A DNA stretch of 19,988 nucleotides from Treponema sp. (GCA_012517645.1 JAAYUR010000297.1:1-19988); one strand, 5' to 3'. Counted from the first letter of the stretch, positions 1 to 6,452 are shown. The notes: generated by a model not told the origin, from the sequence alone. Numbers and translations: made by a program.

Positions 1-2
1 CG

Positions 3-296
3 GGGAGGGTCGAGGTGAGAGACGTGTCCACGCCCCTCACCCGGGAGAGGTACACCGGTAACTACATGGGAACTATGCAGGCCCGGAAGCCCGATTCCGG
101 CATGTTCCGGACCCTCCTGCGGGGGGCGCCCCGGTACGACGAACCGGGCGTGCGGGGATTCTGGCGGGCGGGGCAGTGGGTGGAGGCCTGGGGCGGGATC
201 ACCACCGCGGCCCGGTCCGGCCGGAACGCGATCCGCGCGATGTGCAGGAGGGACGGTAATCCCTTTGCCCCGGGTCTCCGGGGGGAGGCCGCCTAG
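3..296 (+). CDS. C-terminal fragment of a CrtI/phytoene-dehydrogenase-like FAD oxidoreductase
   Basis: The frame is open from the left edge, so the gene begins before the window; the GTG at 15 is only an internal codon. The visible ~97 residues contain a segment resembling the conserved C-terminus of the CrtI/phytoene desaturase family: a D-x-x-T-P-L-T-x-x-R-Y-T-G-N stretch near the left edge, then F-W-R-A-G-Q-W-V with a following G-G-I-x-T-A-A-x-S-G-R. In this family that region closes the FAD-binding site and the SGR helix contacts the cofactor. Known members desaturate or isomerise carotenoids or act on other lipophilic substrates; the substrate here cannot be read from the fragment. The stop TAG at 294-296 overlaps the stop of the convergent polyferredoxin gene. 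Family call is from recognition of the C-terminal motif only. Confidence 0.72.
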   Translation, partial: GRVEVRDVSTPLTRERYTGNYMGTMQARKPDSGMFRTLLRGAPRYDEPGVRGFWRAGQWVEAWGGITTAARSGRNAIRAMCRRDGNPFAPGLRGEAA

Positions 297-1978
297 AACG
301 CGAACCCCTCCTCCGGGGGACGCTCCACGGGCGCGGGGGGCTCCTTACGGGGAGGGTCCGCGATCTCGTGGACGGCCAGGCCGGAGACGGTCATCGCCTT
401 CCGGGGGGTCGAGGGGCAGACGGTCTCGCAGGCCCCGCAGCCGATGCAGGTCGGGACGTGGAGGACAGGGACGGGGAGGGGACGGCCCTCCACCCGCTCG
501 ATCCGGACCGCCCCGGTGGGGCAGTGCTCGGCGCAGGCCCCGCAGCGGGTGCCCTTGGACACCACGATGCAGTCCGACAGGACCAGGGCGGATTTGCCGA
601 CGGCCTCCCGCTTCTTGAGCTCCAGGGCGCGGTCCAGGAGGGCCCCGGAGGGGCAGGCCGCCTGGCAGGCGGCGCACTCGTACTGGCAGAAGGCCCGGCC
701 GTAGTCGAGGTACGGTACCCCCGGCCTACCGAGGCCGAACTCGAAGGCCGAGTGCTTGAGCACCCCGGAGGGGCAGGCCCGGACGCAGGTTCCGCAGGCG
801 GTGCAGAGCCCGGCGTAGCGGTCCACGGACAGGGCTCCGGGTGGCGCGGCCTGAAGGCGTCCCGAGGGGCCCCGGGGCTCGATCCGTGCGAGGGGCGATC
901 CCGCCGCCCCCGCGAGTCCGGGGGCCGCCAGGGACAGGGCCGCGCCCGCGGCGGCGCCGAGCGCTGCGCCTACCGCCTCTGCCAGAAAACTGCGCCGGCC
1001 GGGATCCGGGACGGATTCGGGGGCCGCGGTTCCGCGGGTCGGCACCGCCGCGGAACGGGCATCCCCCGAGGCGGAGACGGGGGCCGCGGATGTCGACCGC
1101 CGAGGTAGCCCGTATCGGAGGGCCCCGGTGGGGCAGACGGCGACGCAATCCAGGCACTGGACGCAGCGGCTGGCGTCGAGGGTCCGGCCGTCCACGCAGC
1201 GGGCCCGGCAGACCCGGGCGCAGGCCCCGCAGTCGACGCACGCCTCCCGGTCCAGGCGCACCCGGAGGAGGGCCGTCCGGTTCAAGGCGCCCAGGAGGGT
1301 TCCCGCCGGGCAGAGTTCCCCGCAGAAGAGGCGGCTCCGCAAGATTCCGGCCCCCAGGACCGCCCCGAAGGGCAGGACCGCCAGGGCGAAGGCGAAGGGC
1401 TCCCAGCGCACGGTAAGGATCGGTATACGGACTCCCAGGGCCGCCAGGCCGTTCAGAACCAGGGACGAGAGGTCTCCGAAACTCCGCTGGAAACCCCGGG
1501 CGAAGACCGTGTAGGGCTCCAGGAGGGCCGCGGCCGCGGGAATTCCCGCGGCGAGCCCGGAGATGACAAGGGCCGCGGCGAGCCATCTCGGTATGGTGGT
1601 ACGAAGCTTGTGAAGGATCATCCGAGGCGGGCCGCGCCGAGGGGACCGGAAACCCGAGGCCGACCATGCGGCGGCATCCTGGCAGGTTCCCAGGGGGCAG
1701 GAGAGGGAGCAGTGGAAACGCCCGAAGACCAGGGTTCCCACAAGGATGACGAGGGCGGCCATGATCGAGGCGCCGGCGGCGGCCGGTACGGCCCGGGCGA
1801 GGAGGATCTTCTCCAGGGCGTGGAGGGGTTGGGTGCGGGCTAGGAAGGCCGCCAGGGGTGCCGTCTCGGGCAGTTCCGTGGCGGGCAGGGCGACCCCTGC
1901 GCAGAAGGCGGCCAGCCACAGGGCGGCGAGGACGCCTCGGATCCGGGAGGCGAGCCGGGCAGGGTTCCGGCTCCTCAA
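293..1978 (-). CDS. NapH-NapG-like membrane polyferredoxin fusion (six 4Fe-4S clusters)
   Basis: Predicted 561 aa. The first half looks like NapH: hydrophobic segments near residues 13-32, 66-86, 132-152 and 190-212, two C-x3-C-P motifs (C90/C94 and C219/C223), and two 4Fe-4S cysteine sets (C247/250/253/257 and C272/275/278/282). After a linker there is an internal twin-arginine-like segment, RRSFLAEAVG at 328-337 followed by an Ala-rich hydrophobic stretch. The second half then has four cysteine sets beginning at C392, C431, C470/C479 and C511, as in NapG. NapG and NapH together form a quinol-oxidising electron path toward periplasmic reductases; a similar role, passing electrons between the quinone pool and a periplasmic partner, is inferred. 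I chose TTG at 1978 because it overlaps the TGA of the upstream DUF362 gene, and everything upstream of it in this frame is antisense-like filler. The terminal reductase is not in the window. Confidence 0.85.
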   Translation of the reverse strand: MRSRNPARLASRIRGVLAALWLAAFCAGVALPATELPETAPLAAFLARTQPLHALEKILLARAVPAAAGASIMAALVILVGTLVFGRFHCSLSCPLGTCQDAAAWSASGFRSPRRGPPRMILHKLRTTIPRWLAAALVISGLAAGIPAAAALLEPYTVFARGFQRSFGDLSSLVLNGLAALGVRIPILTVRWEPFAFALAVLPFGAVLGAGILRSRLFCGELCPAGTLLGALNRTALLRVRLDREACVDCGACARVCRARCVDGRTLDASRCVQCLDCVAVCPTGALRYGLPRRSTSAAPVSASGDARSAAVPTRGTAAPESVPDPGRRSFLAEAVGAALGAAAGAALSLAAPGLAGAAGSPLARIEPRGPSGRLQAAPPGALSVDRYAGLCTACGTCVRACPSGVLKHSAFEFGLGRPGVPYLDYGRAFCQYECAACQAACPSGALLDRALELKKREAVGKSALVLSDCIVVSKGTRCGACAEHCPTGAVRIERVEGRPLPVPVLHVPTCIGCGACETVCPSTPRKAMTVSGLAVHEIADPPRKEPPAPVERPPEEGFAF

Positions 1979-2934
1979 AGCTCGATCCGCTTCACAGCCA
2001 GCTTGGCGAGATCCGGCTGACCCAGGCCCAGGGCCGCGGCCTTCTCGATGTACTCGAAGGCGCCGGGACCGGGGCCCAGGGTGCGCGCGGAGGCGACGTC
2101 GACCGCCACGATATCCGGGGAGAGAATGAGCAGGCGCTGTTCCGAGTATCGGGACGCGGCGCTTCCCCGGGGGCCTCCGGAGAGCATGACCTTCCCCGCG
2201 TCCACGATGTTCAGGTCGGGTTTTCGCAGGAGCGCCGCCTCGGCGATGCATGCGTCCAGGCCGCGGGAATGAAAGTACCCCCGGTCCCAGACCGCGCCCA
2301 TCAGGTTCTTCATCGCGCAGGTCATCCCGGCCCCGCCGTGGTTCTTGAGCACCGGGACGTTGACGAAGACGTCCGCCTCCAGGAGCAGTTCGTGGATCTT
2401 GGCGCCCTTCAGGGTGCGGGCGCCCCGGCCCTCCACGGCCTGGTAATAGGATTCCGCATGGGCCGGAGCGACCTCCGCGCCCGCGTCCCTCGCGGCGCGC
2501 TCGATGCCGGAGTTGGAATAGGCAGCCCGCCAGGCGTCGCAGGTGTGGTCGAAGACCACGACCTTCCGGGCGCCCGAAGCCAGGCAGAGCTCCACGATCC
2601 GCTTCACGACCGCGGGATCCGTGTTGGCCGCCATCTCGGGCCGGACGTCCCAGCCCATGTTGGGTTTGACGACCACCAGGGAACCCTTGGGGACGAACCG
2701 GGATATTCCGCCGGCTGCGGCCAGGGCGGCGTCCACCCGGTAAGCAGAGGTTCCACCCTTCACGGCCACCAGGTCCGGCAGGCTGCCCGGGAGGACGCCG
2801 GGGGCCGTGCCGCCTGAACCCGCGGAGGAAACGCCCGACTGCGCGAGGGCTCGGGCCGCGGGGCCGAGGAAATAGGCGGCTCCCAGGGCACCCGCGCCCC
2901 GGCCGAGGGTCTTTAGGAAATCTCGTCGGTCCAC
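1975..2934 (-). CDS. Tat-exported DUF362 protein
   Basis: Predicted 319 aa. GTG at 2934 is chosen because GGAGGG lies 5 bases upstream and because the protein then opens with a Tat signal: R-R-D-F-L-K at residues 3-8, a hydrophobic Gly/Ala stretch, then A-R-A-L-A-Q as a cleavage region. The mature part carries DUF362 hallmarks: V-V-V-K-P-N-M-G near residue 90 and P-V-L-K-N-H-G followed by T-C-A-M-K-N-L-M-G, plus a conserved Asp-rich end. DUF362 proteins are frequently found beside or fused to 4Fe-4S ferredoxin modules; their biochemical role is not settled. The stop shares bases with the TTG start of the polyferredoxin gene, so the two are surely co-translated and probably work together in a membrane or periplasmic redox complex. 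Few cysteines are visible, so it is unlikely to hold its own cluster. Confidence 0.85.
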   Translation of the reverse strand: MDRRDFLKTLGRGAGALGAAYFLGPAARALAQSGVSSAGSGGTAPGVLPGSLPDLVAVKGGTSAYRVDAALAAAGGISRFVPKGSLVVVKPNMGWDVRPEMAANTDPAVVKRIVELCLASGARKVVVFDHTCDAWRAAYSNSGIERAARDAGAEVAPAHAESYYQAVEGRGARTLKGAKIHELLLEADVFVNVPVLKNHGGAGMTCAMKNLMGAVWDRGYFHSRGLDACIAEAALLRKPDLNIVDAGKVMLSGGPRGSAASRYSEQRLLILSPDIVAVDVASARTLGPGPGAFEYIEKAAALGLGQPDLAKLAVKRIEL

Positions 2935-3042
2935 GGGGACCCTCCGGAAACGGCGCGGTTGCCGAGGCGGAGCGTCGCCGATGGGTGCACCGTCCCGGCC
3001 TCCGAGCCGCCGAATACCCGAGCTTGATCGTCGGGAATACCC

Positions 3043-3071
3043 AGGATCGCCCATCAGGACACGAGTGTCAA
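3043..3071 (-). promoter_or_regulatory. Candidate promoter for the DUF362-polyferredoxin pair
   Basis: A perfect TTGACA lies at 3071-3066 on the minus strand. At 17 bp spacing the -10 position reads GATCCT (3048-3043), which matches the sigma-70 consensus at only three positions. A G-G-G-T-A-T-T-C octamer occurs twice just downstream (within 3012-3042). The -35 is convincing, the -10 is weak. The 184-base gap 2937-3120 holds nothing else recognisable. Confidence 0.3.
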
Positions 3072-3120
3072 GGACGCGGGCGGCCGGGCCAAGGCGGATA
3101 TTCGGCTTTGCTTCGAGAGC

Positions 3121-3255
3121 TTACTTTCCCGTCGGCTTGGCCGCCGGTTTCGCGGCGGGCTTCTTGGGGGCCGCGGGCTTGGGGGCCGCCGCCTTCTTCT
3201 CGGTTTTCGGTTTATCCTTGGTTGCGGCTTCCTTTTCAGGTTTGCTGACGGCCAT
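3121..3255 (-). CDS. Small Lys/Ala/Pro-rich basic protein (44 aa)
   Basis: Reading the minus strand from ATG at 3255 to TAA at 3121 gives 44 residues, of which 13 are Lys and most of the rest Ala or Pro. The second half is built of K-P-A-A and A-A-P-K units. AAGGAG ends 6 bases before the ATG at 3255; a second in-frame ATG at 3261 directly abuts that motif and is therefore unlikely. A candidate promoter sits about 70 bases upstream. Composition resembles the disordered tails of bacterial histone H1-like or HU-type proteins, or of ribosome-associated basic peptides, and suggests nucleic-acid or anionic-polymer binding. That is inference from composition only. A longer frame on the opposite strand (2981-3325) reads as its antisense shadow. 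Confidence 0.65.
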   Translation of the reverse strand: MAVSKPEKEAATKDKPKTEKKAAAPKPAAPKKPAAKPAAKPTGK

Positions 3256-3326
3256 GAACATCTCCTTTGATTCTCAGATGGATCGTCTCGGCCGCCCCGG
3301 GCGGGAACCGCCGCGACGTCACTAGA

Positions 3327-3355
3327 ATCGTAGCACCGTTCAAGCTCGGGCGCAA
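3327..3355 (-). promoter_or_regulatory. Candidate promoter of the small basic protein gene
   Basis: Minus strand: TTGCGC at 3355-3350, a 17-bp spacer, then TACGAT at 3332-3327. The -35 matches three consensus bases, the -10 four. The predicted transcript would start near 3320 and carry a leader of about 65 nt. Confidence 0.42.
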
Positions 3356-3381
3356 TGTTCCGGCGAGAATTCCGGGCGGCC

Positions 3382-3409
3382 CCCTCCTCGGCCAGCCGCC
3401 CGAGGGGGG
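3382..3409 (-). terminator. Possible hairpin terminator without a U-tract
   Basis: Immediately after the stop codon of the 122-aa gene, 3382-3391 pairs with 3400-3409: a 6-bp CCTCGG/CCGAGG stem, one mismatch, then three more G-C pairs, around an 8-nt loop. No T-run follows on the minus strand, so it may instead be a transcript-stabilising hairpin or a Rho-dependent end. Confidence 0.3.
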
Positions 3410-3778
3410 CTACTTCTTCGGCATCTCCACCTTGTAGTCCGCGAGGTTCGGACGCCGGATCTCCAGGATCGCGGAGGACTTGGTCAGCGGCTTGGTGATC
3501 TTGTAGGTCCGACCGGCTGCCTCGCAGGCGAAGGTGATGAAGGGGCCGTCACTCCCCGCCCCGACTTTGAAGTCCTGGACGCCCGCCGCTCCGAAGTCGA
3601 AGAGGACGTCGCCGGCGGGGGACAGAATGCGTATGTTGCCCGTGGAAAATTCCCAGACCGCGTCGTAGTTGGCGTCCAGCCAGCTGCCTACGGGGAAGTT
3701 GCCCAGGTTGATGCCTTGGGCGGCGGCGGGCGCCAGGGCCAGGGCCAGGATGAGGGTGGTCAGGGCGAGGCGTTTCAT
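3410..3778 (-). CDS. Secreted 122-aa hypothetical protein
   Basis: The protein starts with a clear Sec signal peptide (two basic residues, a Leu/Ala-rich core, cleavage likely after A-A-A or A-A-Q near residue 20). The mature ~100 residues alternate hydrophobic and polar positions as in a small beta-sandwich or barrel, with motifs N-F-P-V-G-S-W-L-D and V-W-E-F-S near the N-terminus and a Lys-rich end. AAGGAG lies 6 bases before the ATG at 3778. I recall similar short secreted proteins from spirochaetes, but have no function to assign; a lipocalin-like or periplasmic binding role is a guess. It follows the CsgG-like gene on the same strand, 140 bases downstream, and may have its own promoter. 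Confidence 0.85.
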   Translation of the reverse strand: MKRLALTTLILALALAPAAAQGINLGNFPVGSWLDANYDAVWEFSTGNIRILSPAGDVLFDFGAAGVQDFKVGAGSDGPFITFACEAAGRTYKITKPLTKSSAILEIRRPNLADYKVEMPKK

Positions 3779-3811
3779 GGTCTGCTCCTTATGGATCGAA
3801 GATGGGTTATT

Positions 3812-3825
3812 CCGAGCGCGCTCGG
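3812..3825. repeat. 14-bp perfect palindrome CCGAGCGCGCTCGG
   Basis: A perfect GC-rich palindrome lies between the CsgG-like and 122-aa genes, downstream of the candidate -10 box at 3851-3856. As RNA it could form a 5-bp stem with a CGCG loop; as DNA it could be an operator. No T-run follows it on the minus strand, which argues against an intrinsic terminator. Confidence 0.3.
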
Positions 3826-3850
3826 GGCGGGCCCGGATTAGTCGTCTTCA

Positions 3851-3878
3851 AGTGTAGTCGTTTCGAGTTCCGCCGCAA
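3851..3878 (-). promoter_or_regulatory. Candidate promoter of the 122-aa secreted protein gene
   Basis: Minus strand: TTGCGG at 3878-3873, 16-bp spacer, TACACT at 3856-3851. Three of six -35 and four of six -10 positions agree with the sigma-70 consensus. The predicted start lies about 65 nt before the ATG. Confidence 0.35.
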
Positions 3879-3918
3879 GCGGCCGCCGTACGCCCGGTTC
3901 CTCGTGCCTTCTTGGAGT

Positions 3919-4815
3919 CTACCGTACCACGAAGGTCGTCGTCGCCACGGGCACTCCCCCCATCGTCACCCGGAGGGTGTAGGTGTCGGGAGCCCAATTG
4001 TACGGGTTGGGAGCCCCCCAGCCGTTCCACATCCGGAACCAGCTCCATCCGGCTCTGAGTTCCGCGGTGAGGCTCTGGACCGTAAGCACTGTGCCGTTGG
4101 AGCGGAGTATGGTCGCGTCCACGGGCAGGGACATGTTCTGGGAAACAGGAGCGGAAAACTCCAGGAAGAGGTCCCAATTGATGAAGCGGGTGTAGGCGGT
4201 GAAGAAGGTCACGGCGTAGATCCTGGACTCGACCGGAGGAATGCCGGGGCCGCTTTCGAACATGGAGAGCTGGGATCGGGCCACCCTCGGCACCGCCGTC
4301 AGGGGTACGGGGGGGCCGGGCCGGTAGGCTTCCGGAGGGGAGGCCAGGGAAGAGGAGGGACTGCCCAGGATCCCTGCGGCCAGGGCGTTCAGTTCCGAGG
4401 TCAGGGCCTCTACGCTGGCGGCGGTCACGTTTCGGGCGGCCACGATGGTGCCGCTCACCAGGTCGATAAGCTTGACGTTCAGGTAGGGGCGGCCGCCGAG
4501 CTTGCCCGCGGCCCCCAGGGCGATGGTGTTCGCGGGCACGAGTTTACCGATGGCAATGGCCTTGGCCGGGTCGTTGAAGTCCGCCAGGACGAACTGGTGG
4601 GCCTTCAGGATCTCCTCGACCTTGGTCTGCTCCACGATCTCGCAGAGCTTGGTGTTCTGCAGGGCCGTCTCGAAAAAGAGGGTCAGGCCGCGGACGTCGC
4701 TCGCCGCGAGTCCGTCGTTGTCGAAGGGAAGGACGGCGACCCGGCGGGTTTGCGCGGAGGCCGCGACGGCGGCCAGCAGGATCATCCCGGTCGCAAGGAA
4801 GCGAGATAGGCGCAT
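3919..4815 (-). CDS. CsgG-like secreted protein with unrecognised C-terminal domain
   Basis: Predicted 298 aa with a signal peptide (core around residues 8-19, cleavage likely after A-S-A-Q). Residues 24-150 look like the CsgG/LpoB-type fold: R-V-A-V-L-P-F-D-N at 25-33, a predicted helix followed by V-E-Q-T-K-V-E-E-I-L at 61-70, A-I-A-I-G-K-L near 85, then G-R-P-Y-L-N-V-K-L-I-D at 108-118 and an S-G-T-I-V strand. Such domains occur in outer-membrane secretion factors and penicillin-binding-protein activators. There is no lipobox Cys at the cleavage site, unlike CsgG itself, so it is probably periplasmic. After a Pro/Ser-rich linker (150-180), residues 195-298 form a Trp- and aromatic-rich beta-type domain I cannot name. 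GGAG precedes the ATG by about 8 bases. Confidence 0.82.
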   Translation of the reverse strand: MRLSRFLATGMILLAAVAASAQTRRVAVLPFDNDGLAASDVRGLTLFFETALQNTKLCEIVEQTKVEEILKAHQFVLADFNDPAKAIAIGKLVPANTIALGAAGKLGGRPYLNVKLIDLVSGTIVAARNVTAASVEALTSELNALAAGILGSPSSSLASPPEAYRPGPPVPLTAVPRVARSQLSMFESGPGIPPVESRIYAVTFFTAYTRFINWDLFLEFSAPVSQNMSLPVDATILRSNGTVLTVQSLTAELRAGWSWFRMWNGWGAPNPYNWAPDTYTLRVTMGGVPVATTTFVVR

Positions 4816-4835
4816 CGGCTACTCCTGTCCTCCTA

Positions 4836-4864
4836 ACTTTAGGGCTTCCGGGGTTCCCTGGCAA
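4836..4864 (-). promoter_or_regulatory. Promoter of the CsgG-like gene
   Basis: Minus strand: TTGCCA (five of six consensus) at 4864-4859, an exact 17-bp spacer, then TAAAGT (four of six) at 4841-4836. Transcription would begin near 4829, giving a short leader that just holds the ribosome-binding site. Confidence 0.55.
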
Positions 4865-4970
4865 GGGCGATAGGGAGGCCTTGCGCAGGGAATCCCCCGA
4901 GTCGGCGGGCTATTTGATTACGAGAACAATAAACAAATCCTCGATTATGGAATTTTTAAAGAAATTGTGC

Positions 4971-4999
4971 TTGCGCCTACCAGGATTTCTGTGTATAGA
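4971..4999 (+). promoter_or_regulatory. Candidate promoter of the soluble histidine kinase gene
   Basis: Plus strand: TTGCGC at 4971-4976, 17-bp spacer, TATAGA at 4994-4999, in a conspicuously AT-rich stretch (about 4910-5045) within GC-rich surroundings. The start would be near 5006, about 55 nt before the chosen ATG. The 245-base gap 4816-5060 holds this promoter and the divergent one for the CsgG-like gene. Confidence 0.45.
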
Positions 5000-5060
5000 A
5001 TCAATCATCTTTGCAAATTATGGCACCAAGAATTTAAAAGACGTGCCACCGGGAGGTGGA

Positions 5061-5822
5061 ATGGGAACCGATAGTGTCCACGGGGGCGCTCCTCGACCGC
5101 AAGAGAGGGACTTGGAACGTTCGAGCGGCACATCAGCTCGAAAAGTGGGAAGGCCGACCTCCAGGTCCCGATGCGAGGACGATCTCAGGACCCGGCTGGC
5201 GGAAAAGGAGATCCTTCTCCGGGAGGTCCAGCACCGGGTCAAGAACGATGTCGCGGTCCTGGGAGCCTACCTTTCCCTCCAGGCCGACCGTCTGCCCGAG
5301 CATAGTTACGAACGGAGGACCCTTCTGGAAGCCCGCAACCGGGTGGAAGGATTGTCCCGGCTCTACGATCGGCTGTCCCGGGCCCAGGATTTCGGGGTTC
5401 TTCCCGGGGGCGAATACCTGGAGGAATTGGTCGAGGAGCTCCGTTGTCTGGTGCCGGATCCGGAGCGGGTGGACATCCGCACGGAGCTGGAGGAAATCCC
5501 CTTGGAATCCCGTAAGCTCTATCCTCTGGGGATGGCGGTGAACGAGCTGGTCGTCAACGCGATCAAGCACGCCTTCCCGGACAACCGTACGGGTGTGGTG
5601 CGGGTGATCCTCCGGCGTGACAAGGACGGCTCCGTCCTGGCCGGGGTCGAGGACGACGGCGTGGGGCTGCCCAAGGGGACGGATATCAGACAGGGCCTAG
5701 GCCGGGTTCTGGTGCCCGCCCTGGCCGCCCAGATCGGCGGCGTTGTCGAGGAGTTCGTCCCCCCCGGCGGCGGCTACGCCGTCCGGATCCGCATCCCGCA
5801 AGGCCAGGGCCTCCGAGCTTAG
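5061..5822 (+). CDS. Soluble HisKA_2-family sensor histidine kinase
   Basis: Predicted 253 aa. The frame is open upstream to 4881, but that part is AT-rich and unlike a kinase; GGAGG 4 bases before the ATG at 5061 decides the start. Residues 1-42 are polar and probably disordered. Residues 43-125 form the HisKA_2 dimerisation/phosphoacceptor region, with the phosphorylated His expected at H58 in Q-H-R-V-K-N-D. Residues 150-247 are a HATPase_c domain: N-box N-E-L-V-V-N-A-I-K-H-A-F from N161, G1-box D-D-G-V-G-L at 198-203, and a G-L-G-R-V-L-V segment at 212-218. There is no membrane segment and no recognisable sensor domain, so input probably comes from a partner protein. No response regulator is encoded nearby. 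The last 126 bases overlap bioN in antisense. Confidence 0.88.
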   Translation: MGTDSVHGGAPRPQERDLERSSGTSARKVGRPTSRSRCEDDLRTRLAEKEILLREVQHRVKNDVAVLGAYLSLQADRLPEHSYERRTLLEARNRVEGLSRLYDRLSRAQDFGVLPGGEYLEELVEELRCLVPDPERVDIRTELEEIPLESRKLYPLGMAVNELVVNAIKHAFPDNRTGVVRVILRRDKDGSVLAGVEDDGVGLPKGTDIRQGLGRVLVPALAAQIGGVVEEFVPPGGGYAVRIRIPQGQGLRA

Positions 5823-6452
5823 ACGGGATTTTTCCAGAAGCCGCACCGTAAGGGGTACCCCCAGGCCGGCCAGGTGACGCAGGGGACCGGTCCGGGGATC
5901 CGAGCCCCGGAGCCGGGCGGCCTCATCCGCCCGGGCCAGCTCGTACCGCGCCCAGGGCAGGAATCCGAGGGTCAGGGCCGCCGCGAGGGCCGCCCTCCCG
6001 CCCCAAGACCCCAGGGGCTTCAATAGGCTTTCCAGGGCTTCCCGGATCTCGTCCACCCGGGAGGTCCGGGAGAGCCATTCTGCGGAGGCCAGGACCAGCA
6101 GGAACGTAAGGCTCCGTCGCAGTCCCGGCTCCCAGGCCGCAAGGAAGGCCGCTGTCCCCTGCGCCCGGGCGGCCAGGGCTTCCGGGAGCCCCGCCAGGGC
6201 GGGAAGCAGGACGATCCCCAGCAAGGCCCTAAGCCGGACCAGCCATCTCCGCCAGTCAATCCCCGCCCGTATGCCCAGGGCCGCGATGACCGTCGCGGGC
6301 AGGAGGACGCCCGGACCCGGGACCAGGAAGACGGCAGCCTGGAGGGCGAGGTACAGGACCAAGCGGGCGCGATAGTCCGAAGGCACCGCGCGTTTCGGTG
6401 CGTCGAGCGGCCCCGATTCGCCCGGGGCTTCCCCGGCGCTCAGCCCAGCCAT
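5697..6452 (-). CDS. bioN: ECF transporter transmembrane (T) component of the biotin uptake system
   Basis: Predicted 251 aa. ATG at 6452 is chosen over upstream codons because GGGGAG lies 5 bases before it and it overlaps the end of bioM by 13 bases. Hydrophobic segments occur near residues 30-60, 70-92, 105-122 and 150-170. The cytoplasmic region carries A-R-A-D-E-A-A-R-L-R-G and S-S-E-A-L-A-L-R, corresponding to the paired Ala-Arg-x coupling helices that EcfT proteins use to grip the ATPases. It couples ATP hydrolysis by BioM to biotin movement through BioY in the inner membrane. The final ~40 residues, after A-L-A-L-R-D, are the antisense of the kinase gene and look unlike an EcfT tail; the functional protein may effectively end earlier. 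Family identity rests on topology, motifs and operon. Confidence 0.82.
   Translation of the reverse strand: MAGLSAGEAPGESGPLDAPKRAVPSDYRARLVLYLALQAAVFLVPGPGVLLPATVIAALGIRAGIDWRRWLVRLRALLGIVLLPALAGLPEALAARAQGTAAFLAAWEPGLRRSLTFLLVLASAEWLSRTSRVDEIREALESLLKPLGSWGGRAALAAALTLGFLPWARYELARADEAARLRGSDPRTGPLRHLAGLGVPLTVRLLEKSRLSSEALALRDADPDGVAAAGGDELLDNAADLGGQGGHQNPA

Noticed and set aside
1979..2251. N-terminal extension of the polyferredoxin frame to 2251
   Set aside because: It overlaps DUF362 in another frame, is Arg/Gly/Pro filler, and the membrane protein reads naturally from the TTG at 1978.
1858..2817. 319-residue + frame opposite DUF362 and the polyferredoxin start
   Set aside because: No domain or signal, spans two minus-strand genes, and the DUF362 frame has a Tat signal and family motifs.
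4881..5060. Extended N-terminus of the soluble kinase, including an ATG at 4947
   Set aside because: Base composition changes sharply, no ribosome-binding site precedes 4947, and GGAGG directly precedes the ATG at 5061.
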